Assembly: GCF_014192015.1 (NCBI RefSeq)
Contig: NZ_JACHXJ010000003.1
Span: forward strand, 310,001-374,000
Direction of reading: 5' to 3'
DNA length: 64,000 bases
From: Paenibacillus rhizosphaerae
Lineage (GTDB): Bacteria > Bacillota > Bacilli > Paenibacillales > Paenibacillaceae
The notes beneath the pieces are model-generated. The model was given only the letters and a program-made list of their open reading frames with translations, had not been told where the DNA came from and made no database searches. Shown here piece by piece: positions 26,093 to 35,355 of the stretch. The number at the start of each line of letters is the position of its first letter. The first letter of the stretch is position 1. A program made the position numbers and the translations under genes.

Positions 26093-26384
26093 GCCCGTTT
26101 CTCACCTGGATCAGGCTTTCGGCCGCAAGCTTGTTCAGAAACGGATGCACCTGCTGCTCGCAGGCCTCCGGCCCGATATCATACTCTTCGACCAATTGGG
26201 CCACCAGATCCGTCAGGCTGATCGGCGCAGCAATCAGCTCCCAGATCCGCCCGCCGATCTGCCCCAGGTTGTAATACTTGCCGGTTTCAATGCTGAGCAT
26301 GACTTTTTCCCCATCCATGTCGCTGACGAGATAGCCGGGGGATTGGGAGATGATGTTGGCTGCAGCGATTTCTGCTGTACTCAT
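26079..26384 (-). CDS. Lasso peptide B1 protein, PqqD-like RiPP recognition element
   Basis: 101 residues of the PqqD/RRE winged-helix fold: SPGYLVSDMDGEKVMLSIET, GKYYNLGQIGGRIWELI, then a helical LVAQLVEEYDIGPEACEQQV with an NKLAAESLIQV end. It binds the leader peptide and presents it to B2 and the cyclase. The leader here has W-T-T-P-x-L, matching the Y/W-x-x-P-x-L recognition pattern known for lasso RREs. AGGTAGGTCAATC precedes the ATG, 18 bases after the dehydratase gene. Confidence 0.9.
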   Translation of the reverse strand: MSTAEIAAANIISQSPGYLVSDMDGEKVMLSIETGKYYNLGQIGGRIWELIAAPISLTDLVAQLVEEYDIGPEACEQQVHPFLNKLAAESLIQVRNGHELE

Positions 26385-26402
26385 GATTGACCTACCTCTT
26401 TC

Positions 26403-27446
26403 TCATATAATTTGTTGAGAACCCATCGGGATGTTAGATTCACAGCTACGACTATTCGGCTCTTGCCACCAACCTACGTGCTGCATGTACCAATCCACGG
26501 TTTGTTTCAACCCTTCTGCAAACCTGTATTCGGGTTTCCATCCGAGTTCATTCATAATTTTTGCCGGATTGTTGGCATACCGGTAATCCTGACCCGGCCT
26601 ATCCGGGATGAACTCAATGAGGCTTCGGGGTTTCCCGAGCATATCCAGAATAAAATGCGTGACGTCAATCGTCTTCACTTCCTGATGTGAACCGATGTTG
26701 TATACCTCTCCACTGCGCCCCAGGTGCAACACGCGGTCGATTGCCGTATTGTTATCACGAACATAGACCCAGTCGCGAATGCTGAGCCCCTCGCCATGGA
26801 TCGGAATCTTCCTGTCCTGCAAAGCGTTCATGATGACCATAGGAATGAGCTTCTCCGGGTGCTGTGCAGGGCCGTATGTATTGCCGAACCGGACGATATT
26901 AAACGGCAGTCCATACGTATTGCTGTAGGAATGAATCAGCATATCCGCTCCAGCCTTGCTGGCCGAATACGGATTGTTAGGGGCAATTGGGGAGTTTTCC
27001 GTAAAATAACCTGTGTCATCCAAAGAACCATAGACTTCGTCCGTCGAGATCTGCAGAAACAGCCCAATGTCATAGCGGACTGCGGCGTCAAGTAGAGATT
27101 GCGTTCCATTGATATTCGTGGCGACGAATGTTACCGGATCTGCTATGCTCCGGTCTACATGGGATTCACCGGCAAAATTGATGATAACATCGATCTGGTG
27201 CTCCCTGATGATGGCATCTACCAGGTCCCGGTCGCAAATATCGCCTTGAATAAAGGTGAAATTGTTATAATCTGATAAGACGGCGATATTTTGTATATTT
27301 CCCGAATAGGTCAACTTATCGAGATTAATGAAGCGGTATGAAGGATACTTCGGAAGCATTAGTCTCAGAAAATTGCCCCCTACGAATCCCGCACCGCCTG
27401 TAACCAAAATAGCGGGATTGACCTTAAACCGTTGATTCACTTGCAT
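26403..27446 (-). CDS. rfbB: dTDP-glucose 4,6-dehydratase
   Basis: 347 residues, extended short-chain dehydrogenase. NAD-binding ILVTGGAGFVGGNFLRL, LDKLTYSGN, the catalytic ISTDEVYG segment (Thr-Asp-Glu) and YSASKAGAD (Tyr-x3-Lys), then RFGNTYGP. Forms dTDP-4-keto-6-deoxyglucose. The usual partners RfbA, RfbC and RfbD are not in the window, so rhamnose synthesis would need genes elsewhere. Wedged between a lasso-associated nucleotidyltransferase and lasso B1 in the same operon. Confidence 0.92.
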   Translation of the reverse strand: MQVNQRFKVNPAILVTGGAGFVGGNFLRLMLPKYPSYRFINLDKLTYSGNIQNIAVLSDYNNFTFIQGDICDRDLVDAIIREHQIDVIINFAGESHVDRSIADPVTFVATNINGTQSLLDAAVRYDIGLFLQISTDEVYGSLDDTGYFTENSPIAPNNPYSASKAGADMLIHSYSNTYGLPFNIVRFGNTYGPAQHPEKLIPMVIMNALQDRKIPIHGEGLSIRDWVYVRDNNTAIDRVLHLGRSGEVYNIGSHQEVKTIDVTHFILDMLGKPRSLIEFIPDRPGQDYRYANNPAKIMNELGWKPEYRFAEGLKQTVDWYMQHVGWWQEPNSRSCESNIPMGSQQII

Positions 27447-27475
27447 GCCTCTCCTCTTTTCTTTCGGTTTTGGGA

Positions 27476-28639
27476 TCAGCCGTTGTTCACGGGCTCTTTA
27501 CTGAATACATAGCGCCAAAACCACAGAAACGGACGTAGGGGAAAATAGAGGAAATGCAGTAATTTAGGCAGTGGCAGCAGCGAAACATCCTTTGTGCTAG
27601 GGTAAAGATAATCCATGATCAACGACAGCTTTTCTCTTCTCGACATTAAAGAATATAAATACCGCTTGTAGTATGCCAATATTCCCTTGTCACCGTTAGG
27701 GGATAAATCAACAGGGTTCCTGATGAAAAACAGCGATGCTCTTGCAAGCTCCTCCGCATACACATTACGGGATAACTCTTCCAGGTCACCGCCCAATGGC
27801 GTTGACAACAGTCGATTCGTTAAAATGACCGCCTGTCCGGCTAGATCTCGCTCCTTCCGCCGATGGTAGTGTTCCAATAACTTGTGAACATCGAATGATT
27901 TTTTTCGTATCATCCGGTCCATATCACATAACCACCGAAGGCGGAACCAGCCATGTCTCGCGCCATGCGACACCAAGTACATAAATAGATCCTCGTCGCT
28001 TAAGTAATGGATCGGCCGTCCGGAGAAGGAGATCGTTGTGCGCCGATCCCATAGAGTTGTGAAAGAGGCCCCGGGCAGTTCCGCACTCATCCGCCAGTGC
28101 AGTTCCACCTGGGTAAAGTAGAGCGGATGCACGTAACTGATATGGTGTTTTTTCCGTTTCCAGGAGCCCAAAGTTTTCTCGTCCTCGGTGACATAGCCTA
28201 ACTCATTCAAAATCCCTTCCGCTTTTTCCAAGTGTCGGGGGGAAACCAACACATCGAGATCTTTGGAGGTCCGAAGCGACAAGTCCCCGTATAGCTGCTG
28301 TGCTAGAACCGGCCCCTTCAGGAATATTGCTTCAACTTGATGTTTCATCAATGCAGAGTTGATCTTTTCCATTTCGGAGCTAAGACGCAGCATGCTGATC
28401 ACATTAGCGGAATATTTGGAATACAGCGAATCCATTACAGAGCGCGGGACACTCTCATAGCCCCGTTCCTTTAAACGCACATACAACAACGGATAGGCCC
28501 GGTGATGATAAGCAAGGCGGATCAATTCCTGCCAGTCTAACCCTTCTAAATCTTCTTCCTCCCACGGTCCGGATCCAATAATTCGGAGAAGCAGCGACAA
28601 TTCCCTGGAAAAATCACTCGTATTCAGCGAGTTATTCAT
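27476..28639 (-). CDS. Nucleotidyltransferase family protein (lasso-associated type)
   Basis: 387 residues. The nucleotidyltransferase core is EAIFLKGPVLAQQLYGD, then LRTSKDLDVLVSP, with the paired Asp residues of the Pol-beta-like fold. Proteins of this family recur beside phosphorylated lasso peptide clusters of Bacillales; in the pseudomycoidin system the homologue PsmN acts on the kinase-modified peptide (from memory). Here it is embedded among polysaccharide genes, just upstream of rfbB and B1. It may tailor the peptide or serve polysaccharide synthesis. ATG at 28639. Confidence 0.75.
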   Translation of the reverse strand: MNNSLNTSDFSRELSLLLRIIGSGPWEEEDLEGLDWQELIRLAYHHRAYPLLYVRLKERGYESVPRSVMDSLYSKYSANVISMLRLSSEMEKINSALMKHQVEAIFLKGPVLAQQLYGDLSLRTSKDLDVLVSPRHLEKAEGILNELGYVTEDEKTLGSWKRKKHHISYVHPLYFTQVELHWRMSAELPGASFTTLWDRRTTISFSGRPIHYLSDEDLFMYLVSHGARHGWFRLRWLCDMDRMIRKKSFDVHKLLEHYHRRKERDLAGQAVILTNRLLSTPLGGDLEELSRNVYAEELARASLFFIRNPVDLSPNGDKGILAYYKRYLYSLMSRREKLSLIMDYLYPSTKDVSLLPLPKLLHFLYFPLRPFLWFWRYVFSKEPVNNG

Positions 28640-28654
28640 TCACATTTCTTCCTC

Positions 28655-29998
28655 TCATCCCTGCATCATAAAGACCGGGCTCCGCTCGCGAATCCCTTTG
28701 TTCAGGTTGGGCCGGCCAATGGAGTAATAAGCAAATTGTGTCTTTGCGATCTCTTCTTCCGAATAAATATTCCGTCCGTCAATGAGGTTCGGACTTTTCA
28801 TCCAGGTTTCAAGCTCATAAAGCGAGATCTGCTTAAATTCCTGCCATTCTGTCAGAATGCACAGGGCATCCGTCTCCTGAGCTGCCTCTCGCGCTGTTTC
28901 GCAATATTTGACATTGGCGTAACCGAGCACGCTGCTAAAGTTGTTTGTCGCAATTGGATCGTAAGCCTTGACGACTGCTCCGCGATCAATAAGCGATTGG
29001 ATAATTTCGATGGAAGGCGCATCCCGGACATCATCCGTTTCCGGTTTGAAGGCGAGCCCCCAAATGCCAACGGTTTTTCCGGAGAGCTCGCCAAGCAGCT
29101 GCTCCAGCTTACGAATGACGTTAAAGCGCTGTCCGCGGTTGACTTCGACCACCGATTTCAGCAGCTTGAAGTCGTAATTCATTTGACCGGCAATTTGAAT
29201 CAGGGCTTGGGTGTCTTTTGGAAAACAAGAGCCTCCGTATCCGATCCCCGCTTTCAAAAAAGAGGAGCCGATGCGGTTGTCGTATCCCATGCCTTCCGTC
29301 ACTTTGGTGATATCCGCTCCGACTTTCTCGCAAATGTTCGCGATTTCGTTGATAAAGGAAATCTTTGTCGCGAGAAAAGCATTGGAGGCATACTTGATCA
29401 TCTCCGCGCTGCGGATATCGGTGACGAGGATATGTTCGGTCAGCCCTTGGTGAAGCTTCCGCATAATCTCAGCTGCCTGCTCGCTCTCCGCGCCTATAAC
29501 AATTCGGTCCGGATGCAGCGTATCCTGAACGGCCGATCCCTCTCGAAGAAATTCAGGCAGCGAAACGCTGTCGAAGTGAATCGGCGACTGGCTTTGAATC
29601 AAATACCGTATGCGTTCGTTAGTTCCAACGGGAACGGTGCTCTTAATACAAATGACCTTATAACGGTCAATAACCTCTGCGACTTCACTAGCCACTTGTT
29701 CAATATAAAAAAGGTTTGCCTCCCCGTTCGGTAATGACGGGGTGCCAACAGCAATAATGATAATATCTGAGGCGGTAACCGCCTCTTTCAACTCGGTTTG
29801 GAAACGCAATCGGCCTTCCGCAGAATTCCGAATGACGAGCGGCTGCAGCCCAGGCTCATAAATGGGAATTTCCCCTTTATCCAACTTTCGAATTTTCTCC
29901 TCGTCTTTGTCCACACAAATGACATCGTGCCCGAGTTCAGCATAGCAAACCCCGGATACCAGGCCGACGTATCCCGTCCCGACGACTGTAATTTTCAT
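28655..29998 (-). CDS. ugd: UDP-glucose 6-dehydrogenase
   Basis: About 447 residues. NAD-binding MKITVVGTGYVGLVSGVCYAELG, central KYASNAFLATKISFINEIAN, catalytic cysteine in GIGYGGSCFPKDTQAL, and the C-terminal GLAFKPETDDVRDAPS. Makes UDP-glucuronate from the GalU product for an acidic polysaccharide. ATG 29998 follows GAGGTG and is preferred over the GTG three codons upstream. Confidence 0.93.
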   Translation of the reverse strand: MKITVVGTGYVGLVSGVCYAELGHDVICVDKDEEKIRKLDKGEIPIYEPGLQPLVIRNSAEGRLRFQTELKEAVTASDIIIIAVGTPSLPNGEANLFYIEQVASEVAEVIDRYKVICIKSTVPVGTNERIRYLIQSQSPIHFDSVSLPEFLREGSAVQDTLHPDRIVIGAESEQAAEIMRKLHQGLTEHILVTDIRSAEMIKYASNAFLATKISFINEIANICEKVGADITKVTEGMGYDNRIGSSFLKAGIGYGGSCFPKDTQALIQIAGQMNYDFKLLKSVVEVNRGQRFNVIRKLEQLLGELSGKTVGIWGLAFKPETDDVRDAPSIEIIQSLIDRGAVVKAYDPIATNNFSSVLGYANVKYCETAREAAQETDALCILTEWQEFKQISLYELETWMKSPNLIDGRNIYSEEEIAKTQFAYYSIGRPNLNKGIRERSPVFMMQG

Positions 29999-30029
29999 TT
30001 CAGACACCTCACTCTTAATGAATTCTTCG

Positions 30030-31406
30030 TCAGATAAAACAAAATTGAAGAATTTCCTCCCAGTGCATTGCCAGCCTTACGATATCTTCCTCCACCAGTT
30101 CCGTTCCCGTTTGAACCTCAATAATCTCCATATCGGTTGCGGCCTTCAGGCTGTGTTTGCTCTGAGCTGGTATGACAATGACATCACCAGTAGTAATCCG
30201 TCGATAGTGCCCGTCCAGTATCATTTCACCGGAGCCCGCAATGACCGTCCATACTTCCTTCCGCTTGTGGTGGTATTGATAGCTCAAATTTTTGCCGGCC
30301 TGAATACAAATTCGCTTCGTCAGTACTTCCTGTCCGTCCTCGTATTTCAAAAAGTCTAATACTCGATATCTGCCCCAGCGTCGTTCCTCGACCATTGGCC
30401 GGAGCTCGTCCGAGTTCAGCAGTTCCTTAATTCTTGGACTTGCCTCTTTATCGGATACAAGAATGCCGTCTGGACTAGCCGCAATGATAAGGTTGGATAC
30501 ACCAATCGCCGTGACGGGAATGTCCAGTTCATTAATGACATGAGTATTTTGGGAATCCGGTGACAGCGTTCCTTTCCCGATTAATGGGGAGGCGATTTCC
30601 TCTGTCAGCGTATTCCAAGTCCCCAAGTCCTTCCATTCACCGTCATAAGGCATGACCACGATCCGTTCTGTTTTTTCCACTACTTCATAATCAAAGCTCG
30701 TCTTGAGAAAACGACCATATTGCCTTACAGCCTCCTCGTAGTGAATCGGCAGTTTTCTCTCGATTAACATGTCGATGATAAATCCGAGCCGAAAAGCAAA
30801 AACCCCGCAATTCCAAAGCGCGCCTTGGCGGATCATCTTGGCGGCTTCTTCTTCGCGGGGCTTTTCCCGAAAGCTGTGTACCTGTAAATAGTCAGAAATG
30901 TTGTCTTCCATGTTCTTAGGAACAATATACCCGTATTTTTCGGATGGGTACGTTGGAAGAACTCCAAGTAAAGCCAGGTCCGCCCCCGAGGTTTGTACCA
31001 CTCTCTCCAGCTTCCGGAGCCGATTGAAGAAGGGTTGCTCCACGAAGGGATCCACAGGCATAACGATCATGACTTCATCCAGCGGCATATCCTTCATCGA
31101 ATATAAGTAAGACGCCGCAAGAGCAATCGCCGGAAATGTGTCTCTTTTCTCCGGTTCGATCACGATCTCAGCCTCGCTTCCAATTTGGCTTTGGATCATG
31201 TCGACCTGCCCTTTGCTTGTCGCAATGCAGGAGTCCTGCCTGAAACCTTCAGCCGCTAACTGGTCCCATACTCGCTGCAGCATGGAGATTCGCTCCCCTG
31301 TACTGGTTTCCAGCACTCTCAAAAATTGCTTCGATCTGGCGTCATTGGACAAGGGCCACAGCCGCTTGCCGCTTCCGCCGGACAATAGTACGATTTTCAT
31401 ACTCAT
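30030..31406 (-). CDS. manC: Mannose-1-phosphate guanylyltransferase / mannose-6-phosphate isomerase
   Basis: 458 residues, bifunctional type II enzyme. N-terminal nucleotidyltransferase domain: IVLLSGGSGKRLWPLSND, then FVEQPFF and FAFRLGF. C-terminal cupin (from about 345): RRWGRYRVLDF, QYHHKRKEVWTVIAGSGEM, VIPAQSKHSLKA. Provides GDP-mannose. ATG after AGGGGTGTGA. Part of the exopolysaccharide run. Confidence 0.9.
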   Translation of the reverse strand: MSMKIVLLSGGSGKRLWPLSNDARSKQFLRVLETSTGERISMLQRVWDQLAAEGFRQDSCIATSKGQVDMIQSQIGSEAEIVIEPEKRDTFPAIALAASYLYSMKDMPLDEVMIVMPVDPFVEQPFFNRLRKLERVVQTSGADLALLGVLPTYPSEKYGYIVPKNMEDNISDYLQVHSFREKPREEEAAKMIRQGALWNCGVFAFRLGFIIDMLIERKLPIHYEEAVRQYGRFLKTSFDYEVVEKTERIVVMPYDGEWKDLGTWNTLTEEIASPLIGKGTLSPDSQNTHVINELDIPVTAIGVSNLIIAASPDGILVSDKEASPRIKELLNSDELRPMVEERRWGRYRVLDFLKYEDGQEVLTKRICIQAGKNLSYQYHHKRKEVWTVIAGSGEMILDGHYRRITTGDVIVIPAQSKHSLKAATDMEIIEVQTGTELVEEDIVRLAMHWEEILQFCFI

Positions 31407-31444
31407 TCACACCCCTGTTCCGAATTGGTCCCATTTCGTTTTGT

Positions 31445-32893
31445 TCAAGCATCCGACTTGGCCAGCCGTTTCTGTCTTACGACCGACAGCTTTCGCATAA
31501 GGAGCGTACGAGCATTCATGATATTCAAGATGACGAACATGGCCGCATATACGACAGCTCCTACTGCGATTTGGCAGATTAAAGGTAGCAGCCCTGTCTG
31601 TCCCTTAAGCAGGAAAAGGACCAGTCCCATCACGAGGGAAGATCCAATAATTTTCACGCTTTCCGCATGGGGGAGCGGTAAATAAAAAACGCTCCTGGCC
31701 ACAAACCAATTTGCCAGGAACGAACATAAGTATGCCGTCAATGAGGATATCGCTGCACCAGTGAGCCCAAGCCGGGGAATGAGCACCATATTCATGACGA
31801 CGTTTAGTACAATGCCAATCAATACGGGAATGGCCTGCAAGTAGGTTGTTCTCCCTAACTGAAAGGAGTTGTCTGTATAGTAGCTTTTTAAGCCTTGAAA
31901 AAGCATTGCAAAAGAAATGAAAGGTAAGATAACAGCAGCCTCCTGCGCGTAATCTTTCCCGAATATGACGCCCGTAATATTACCTGATAAAATGGTTAAT
32001 CCAAGCACCGCCGGAAGAGAAATGCCTAGCAGCAGTTGATAATTTTGTGTCAATTGCCCTTGCGCTGATTCGTACCCCTCAGTCTCCAGTCGCCGTATGA
32101 CCAGCGGCAGTGCGCTTAAGTTTACAATGAGCATTAACATGCCCACAGTCTGGAGCGCAAAATCGAAAGTAACGGAGTAGATCCCTGCAGCAGACTCATC
32201 CTCTAACCAGCCGATCATCACCCTGTCAATCGACTGCATGATGTAGGCCATTCCACCGCTAATGATAAGCGGAAGCCCATACTTCACCAGCTCTACCAGA
32301 ATGGAGCGGTCTACCGACCATCCTGCTCGAATGTTCCATTCCCGGATGAACACTACATTAGCCACGAAGGTCCCAAGTGAAATCCCGATCAGCAGGCCCA
32401 CTTCGCCATATCCCATCGCCAAGGCGAGCACCCCAAATCCGAGGCTTGCCGCCGATTTCAACCCGGTCATCATCGTAAAGCGGACTGGCTTCAAATTGGA
32501 GCGCTGCACGGCCTGCGACAGCTCAAACCAGGCCGCCGTCCACAGGAAAAACAGTGTCACTGCCATCTGCACTGCGGATTGGATACCCACAAACACAAGG
32601 ATGCCCCCTGCTAAAAGAGTGAACAGGCAGCATCCGAGGTAACAGACGATCACAGTACTGAGAAGTTTGTTATATTTGCCCTTATCGTTGTGATATCTCG
32701 GGATATATCGAATCAGTCCCAAACGAAACCATTGATACAACAAGGAATTAATCAGGTTCACATATACGAGGACCAACGCATACCGGCCATACTCATCCGG
32801 TATAAGCATCCGGGTATAAAGGACAATCGATAAAAACCCGACCGCTCCGGCAAACAGCTTCGCTATAAAGTAAATCAAGCCATGCTTTACCAT
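31445..32893 (-). CDS. Polysaccharide flippase (Wzx-like)
   Basis: 482 residues, mostly hydrophobic, about twelve to fourteen membrane segments. N-terminus LIYFIAKLFAGAVGFLSIVL, then LYTRMLIPDEYGRYALV, characteristic of the MATE/MOP polysaccharide-export group. It moves lipid-linked repeat units across the membrane. Base composition still resembles the flanks here, before the AT-rich glycosyltransferase block. Confidence 0.88.
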   Translation of the reverse strand: MVKHGLIYFIAKLFAGAVGFLSIVLYTRMLIPDEYGRYALVLVYVNLINSLLYQWFRLGLIRYIPRYHNDKGKYNKLLSTVIVCYLGCCLFTLLAGGILVFVGIQSAVQMAVTLFFLWTAAWFELSQAVQRSNLKPVRFTMMTGLKSAASLGFGVLALAMGYGEVGLLIGISLGTFVANVVFIREWNIRAGWSVDRSILVELVKYGLPLIISGGMAYIMQSIDRVMIGWLEDESAAGIYSVTFDFALQTVGMLMLIVNLSALPLVIRRLETEGYESAQGQLTQNYQLLLGISLPAVLGLTILSGNITGVIFGKDYAQEAAVILPFISFAMLFQGLKSYYTDNSFQLGRTTYLQAIPVLIGIVLNVVMNMVLIPRLGLTGAAISSLTAYLCSFLANWFVARSVFYLPLPHAESVKIIGSSLVMGLVLFLLKGQTGLLPLICQIAVGAVVYAAMFVILNIMNARTLLMRKLSVVRQKRLAKSDA

Positions 32894-32933
32894 GTTTTGT
32901 CATCCCGACTTTACAATAGAATCCAACTCAAAC

Positions 32934-34082
32934 TCATCCATGTTGATTTAAAACACTCAAAAACCGACGTGCTGAATTACTCCATCTAAAAAAAGTCGCC
33001 CTTTCTAGGCCTTGTTTAATAAGCTTGTCCCGTAGTTGAGTATCATTCAATAAAAGACTGATTTTTTCGAACATTTCTTTTTCATTGTTGGGGTCAATGC
33101 AAATAGCAGCCTCACCTACTACTTCAGGAATAGACGAAGTATTTGAAGTAATTACTGGCACGCCAGATGCCATTGCCTCTAATGGTGGGATGCCAAACCC
33201 TTCATATAAAGATGGATATACAAACAAAGTTGCATTTGCATAGAGATATGGTAAGTCCTCATCCGCTATGTAGCCTGTTAGCTTAACCTGATCTTTTAAT
33301 TCCAATACTTCGATTTGTTTGATCAGTTCTTGGTATCCAGATCCTTTTGAACCACAAATCAATAATGGCAATTGCGACTGACCTTCTTTTTTTAGATAAG
33401 ACATAGATTTCAATAGTGATTTCAAGTTTTTTCTAGGTTCAATAGTTCCTACAAATAAAATGTATCGATCGGGCAAACCATATTTCTTTTTTACTAATTC
33501 ATTCCTGTCCAAATCCAATTTCGAAAGCGGTTTAAACATACTGGTATCAACGGCACAATATGTTATATGGACATTGTTTTCTTGAATTCTCCCGTAATGC
33601 TTTAATATATCCTGTTTAGAATGATTCGACACTGTAAAAATTTCAACTCTGCCTTGCAGGGATAAAAAAAGGAACAGGCGATTATACCAGCGCTGTATCA
33701 TAGAGAATGCCTTTGGAACAGTAATAAAAGTCAAGTCATGGATCGTTAAAAAAGCATCACCTCTATAAAATAATGGTTTAAAAAAATTAGGCGAAAAGAA
33801 GATATCGACTTGATCGTCTATCAACTTATTTCTAAGATTAAAATTTTGCCAGAAAGGGCTTTTTATTTTTTTGGTTAATCGGTGTCTAGCCTTCACTGGT
33901 AAGCATTTTAGAATACAATTTTCTTTCCCAAAATCAATAGGAACGGGATTATTCGTATACAAAATGTATGTGTTATGTTGATCTATTTCCAATATTTCCC
34001 TTATCAAATTGAAAGTATACTTTCCAATGCCTGCCTTGTTATTTTCTAATTTTCTGGCATCTATCCCTATAATCTTCCCCAC
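32934..34082 (-). CDS. Glycosyltransferase family 4
   Basis: About 382 residues, GT-B fold. C-terminal donor site: ILFVGTIEPRKNLKSLLKSM, TLFVYPSLYEGFGIPPLEAM, ASGVPVITSNTSSIPEVVGEAA, the E-x7-E motif of GT4. GTG 34082 is preferred: it follows AAGGAG and removes the overlap with the polymerase gene. DNA here is markedly AT-rich, in contrast to most of the window. Sugar and acceptor unknown; mannosyl transfer is plausible given ManC. Confidence 0.88.
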   Translation of the reverse strand: MGKIIGIDARKLENNKAGIGKYTFNLIREILEIDQHNTYILYTNNPVPIDFGKENCILKCLPVKARHRLTKKIKSPFWQNFNLRNKLIDDQVDIFFSPNFFKPLFYRGDAFLTIHDLTFITVPKAFSMIQRWYNRLFLFLSLQGRVEIFTVSNHSKQDILKHYGRIQENNVHITYCAVDTSMFKPLSKLDLDRNELVKKKYGLPDRYILFVGTIEPRKNLKSLLKSMSYLKKEGQSQLPLLICGSKGSGYQELIKQIEVLELKDQVKLTGYIADEDLPYLYANATLFVYPSLYEGFGIPPLEAMASGVPVITSNTSSIPEVVGEAAICIDPNNEKEMFEKISLLLNDTQLRDKLIKQGLERATFFRWSNSARRFLSVLNQHG

Positions 34083-34086
34083 AGCA

Positions 34087-35322
34087 TCATCTCCTTTCAC
34101 TTGTTATGGTAATTTTTCTTTTTAAAATGGATGGATTAACTATGCACATTCCAATCAAAGCCCAGAATAAAACATTGAACGGGTACAACTCCAAGGTATT
34201 AGTTACTAAGCAAGAAAACGATGTGGCCAGCAAGATGGCCAGGCCTTCATCAGAGCCCTTTTTGTATAAAAGATAGGCGCTAACCAACATAAAAAAGAAA
34301 ACGAAACAAATTCCCATTAACCCTATCTGCTCAAACAACGCAATGTACTGGTTATCAACTGGGTAATCTAAGGAATTTATATTTAAGTCGGATATTCTTC
34401 GGCTGGCCGCACCAACAATTCCCATCCCCCGGCCGATAATTCCTTCTACACTGTTTAAAGGTTGTACAAAATCAAACCAATGCGTTAGTCGATCGATAAA
34501 CGATTTGGAAGATGCATAAGAAGTATTTGTAAAAACTGGGAGAAGCATTATACCAAATGAACCCATAAAACATATTATTGATGTAATAAAGCTACGCATT
34601 CTTTTAGATGACTTTACTAATTTAAGAATTACTGTTACCAAAATATAAACCAACCAGAACAAGATGGCTGTCCTTAAAGTTGACAAGATAACTAGAACAG
34701 TAGACAGGATGAGAAATAGAGCTCGAAGTTTACCCCTTAGCTGAGTGTTAATAGCTGCACTAATTAATGCGATGTACATAGCGTAATTATCAGGAGCGCC
34801 AACTGTTGAAGGGAGTCTTAGTTGTCCTGAAAAATGCTTAATGTTTACTCCATAAACAAACCCCATTTCCATCAATCGATCAATGCCCAGATAATATTGT
34901 ATGAGCCATACCGTTACCAATATAAAATAGATAACTACAAGATTTTTTTTAAAGTTGTACTGGCCCGCAATGATCGGGCCGAAAAATATCATACCCATTG
35001 GCAACAAAGAGATTTTTACTCCATAGATAAAAGAAAGCAAATCATGACTAACTAATATGCTGGTCAGGGATATCAAGTACAACGATCCATAAATAAAGAT
35101 TAATAAGTGGCTCAACAACTTATGATTGAAAGAATAAACAAAACCGTAAAATACCATTACGAGTAATATTAAATCCTTAACAGATCGTAGACTGATATTT
35201 GTCATGAATATTGACATCGTACCGTAAACAGTTATATAGAATAAGAAAAAGGTAAAAAAAATAACCATTAATTTCTTATGGGAGATATCCCCCTTTTCCC
35301 AATCAATAGTGGTTGTATTCAT
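34087..35322 (-). CDS. Polysaccharide polymerase (Wzy / O-antigen ligase-like)
   Basis: 411 residues and about eleven membrane segments, poorly conserved as is usual for Wzy. The recognisable part is the long extracytoplasmic loop with IIGRGMGIVGAASRRISDLN, then VDNQYIALFEQIGLMGICF, as in O-antigen ligase-like proteins. It probably joins repeat units delivered by the flippase. AT-rich DNA. Confidence 0.78.
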   Translation of the reverse strand: MNTTTIDWEKGDISHKKLMVIFFTFFLFYITVYGTMSIFMTNISLRSVKDLILLVMVFYGFVYSFNHKLLSHLLIFIYGSLYLISLTSILVSHDLLSFIYGVKISLLPMGMIFFGPIIAGQYNFKKNLVVIYFILVTVWLIQYYLGIDRLMEMGFVYGVNIKHFSGQLRLPSTVGAPDNYAMYIALISAAINTQLRGKLRALFLILSTVLVILSTLRTAILFWLVYILVTVILKLVKSSKRMRSFITSIICFMGSFGIMLLPVFTNTSYASSKSFIDRLTHWFDFVQPLNSVEGIIGRGMGIVGAASRRISDLNINSLDYPVDNQYIALFEQIGLMGICFVFFFMLVSAYLLYKKGSDEGLAILLATSFSCLVTNTLELYPFNVLFWALIGMCIVNPSILKRKITITSERR

Positions 35323-35355
35323 ATATCCCCCAGTGAATTAATCTAATTTCTTTCC

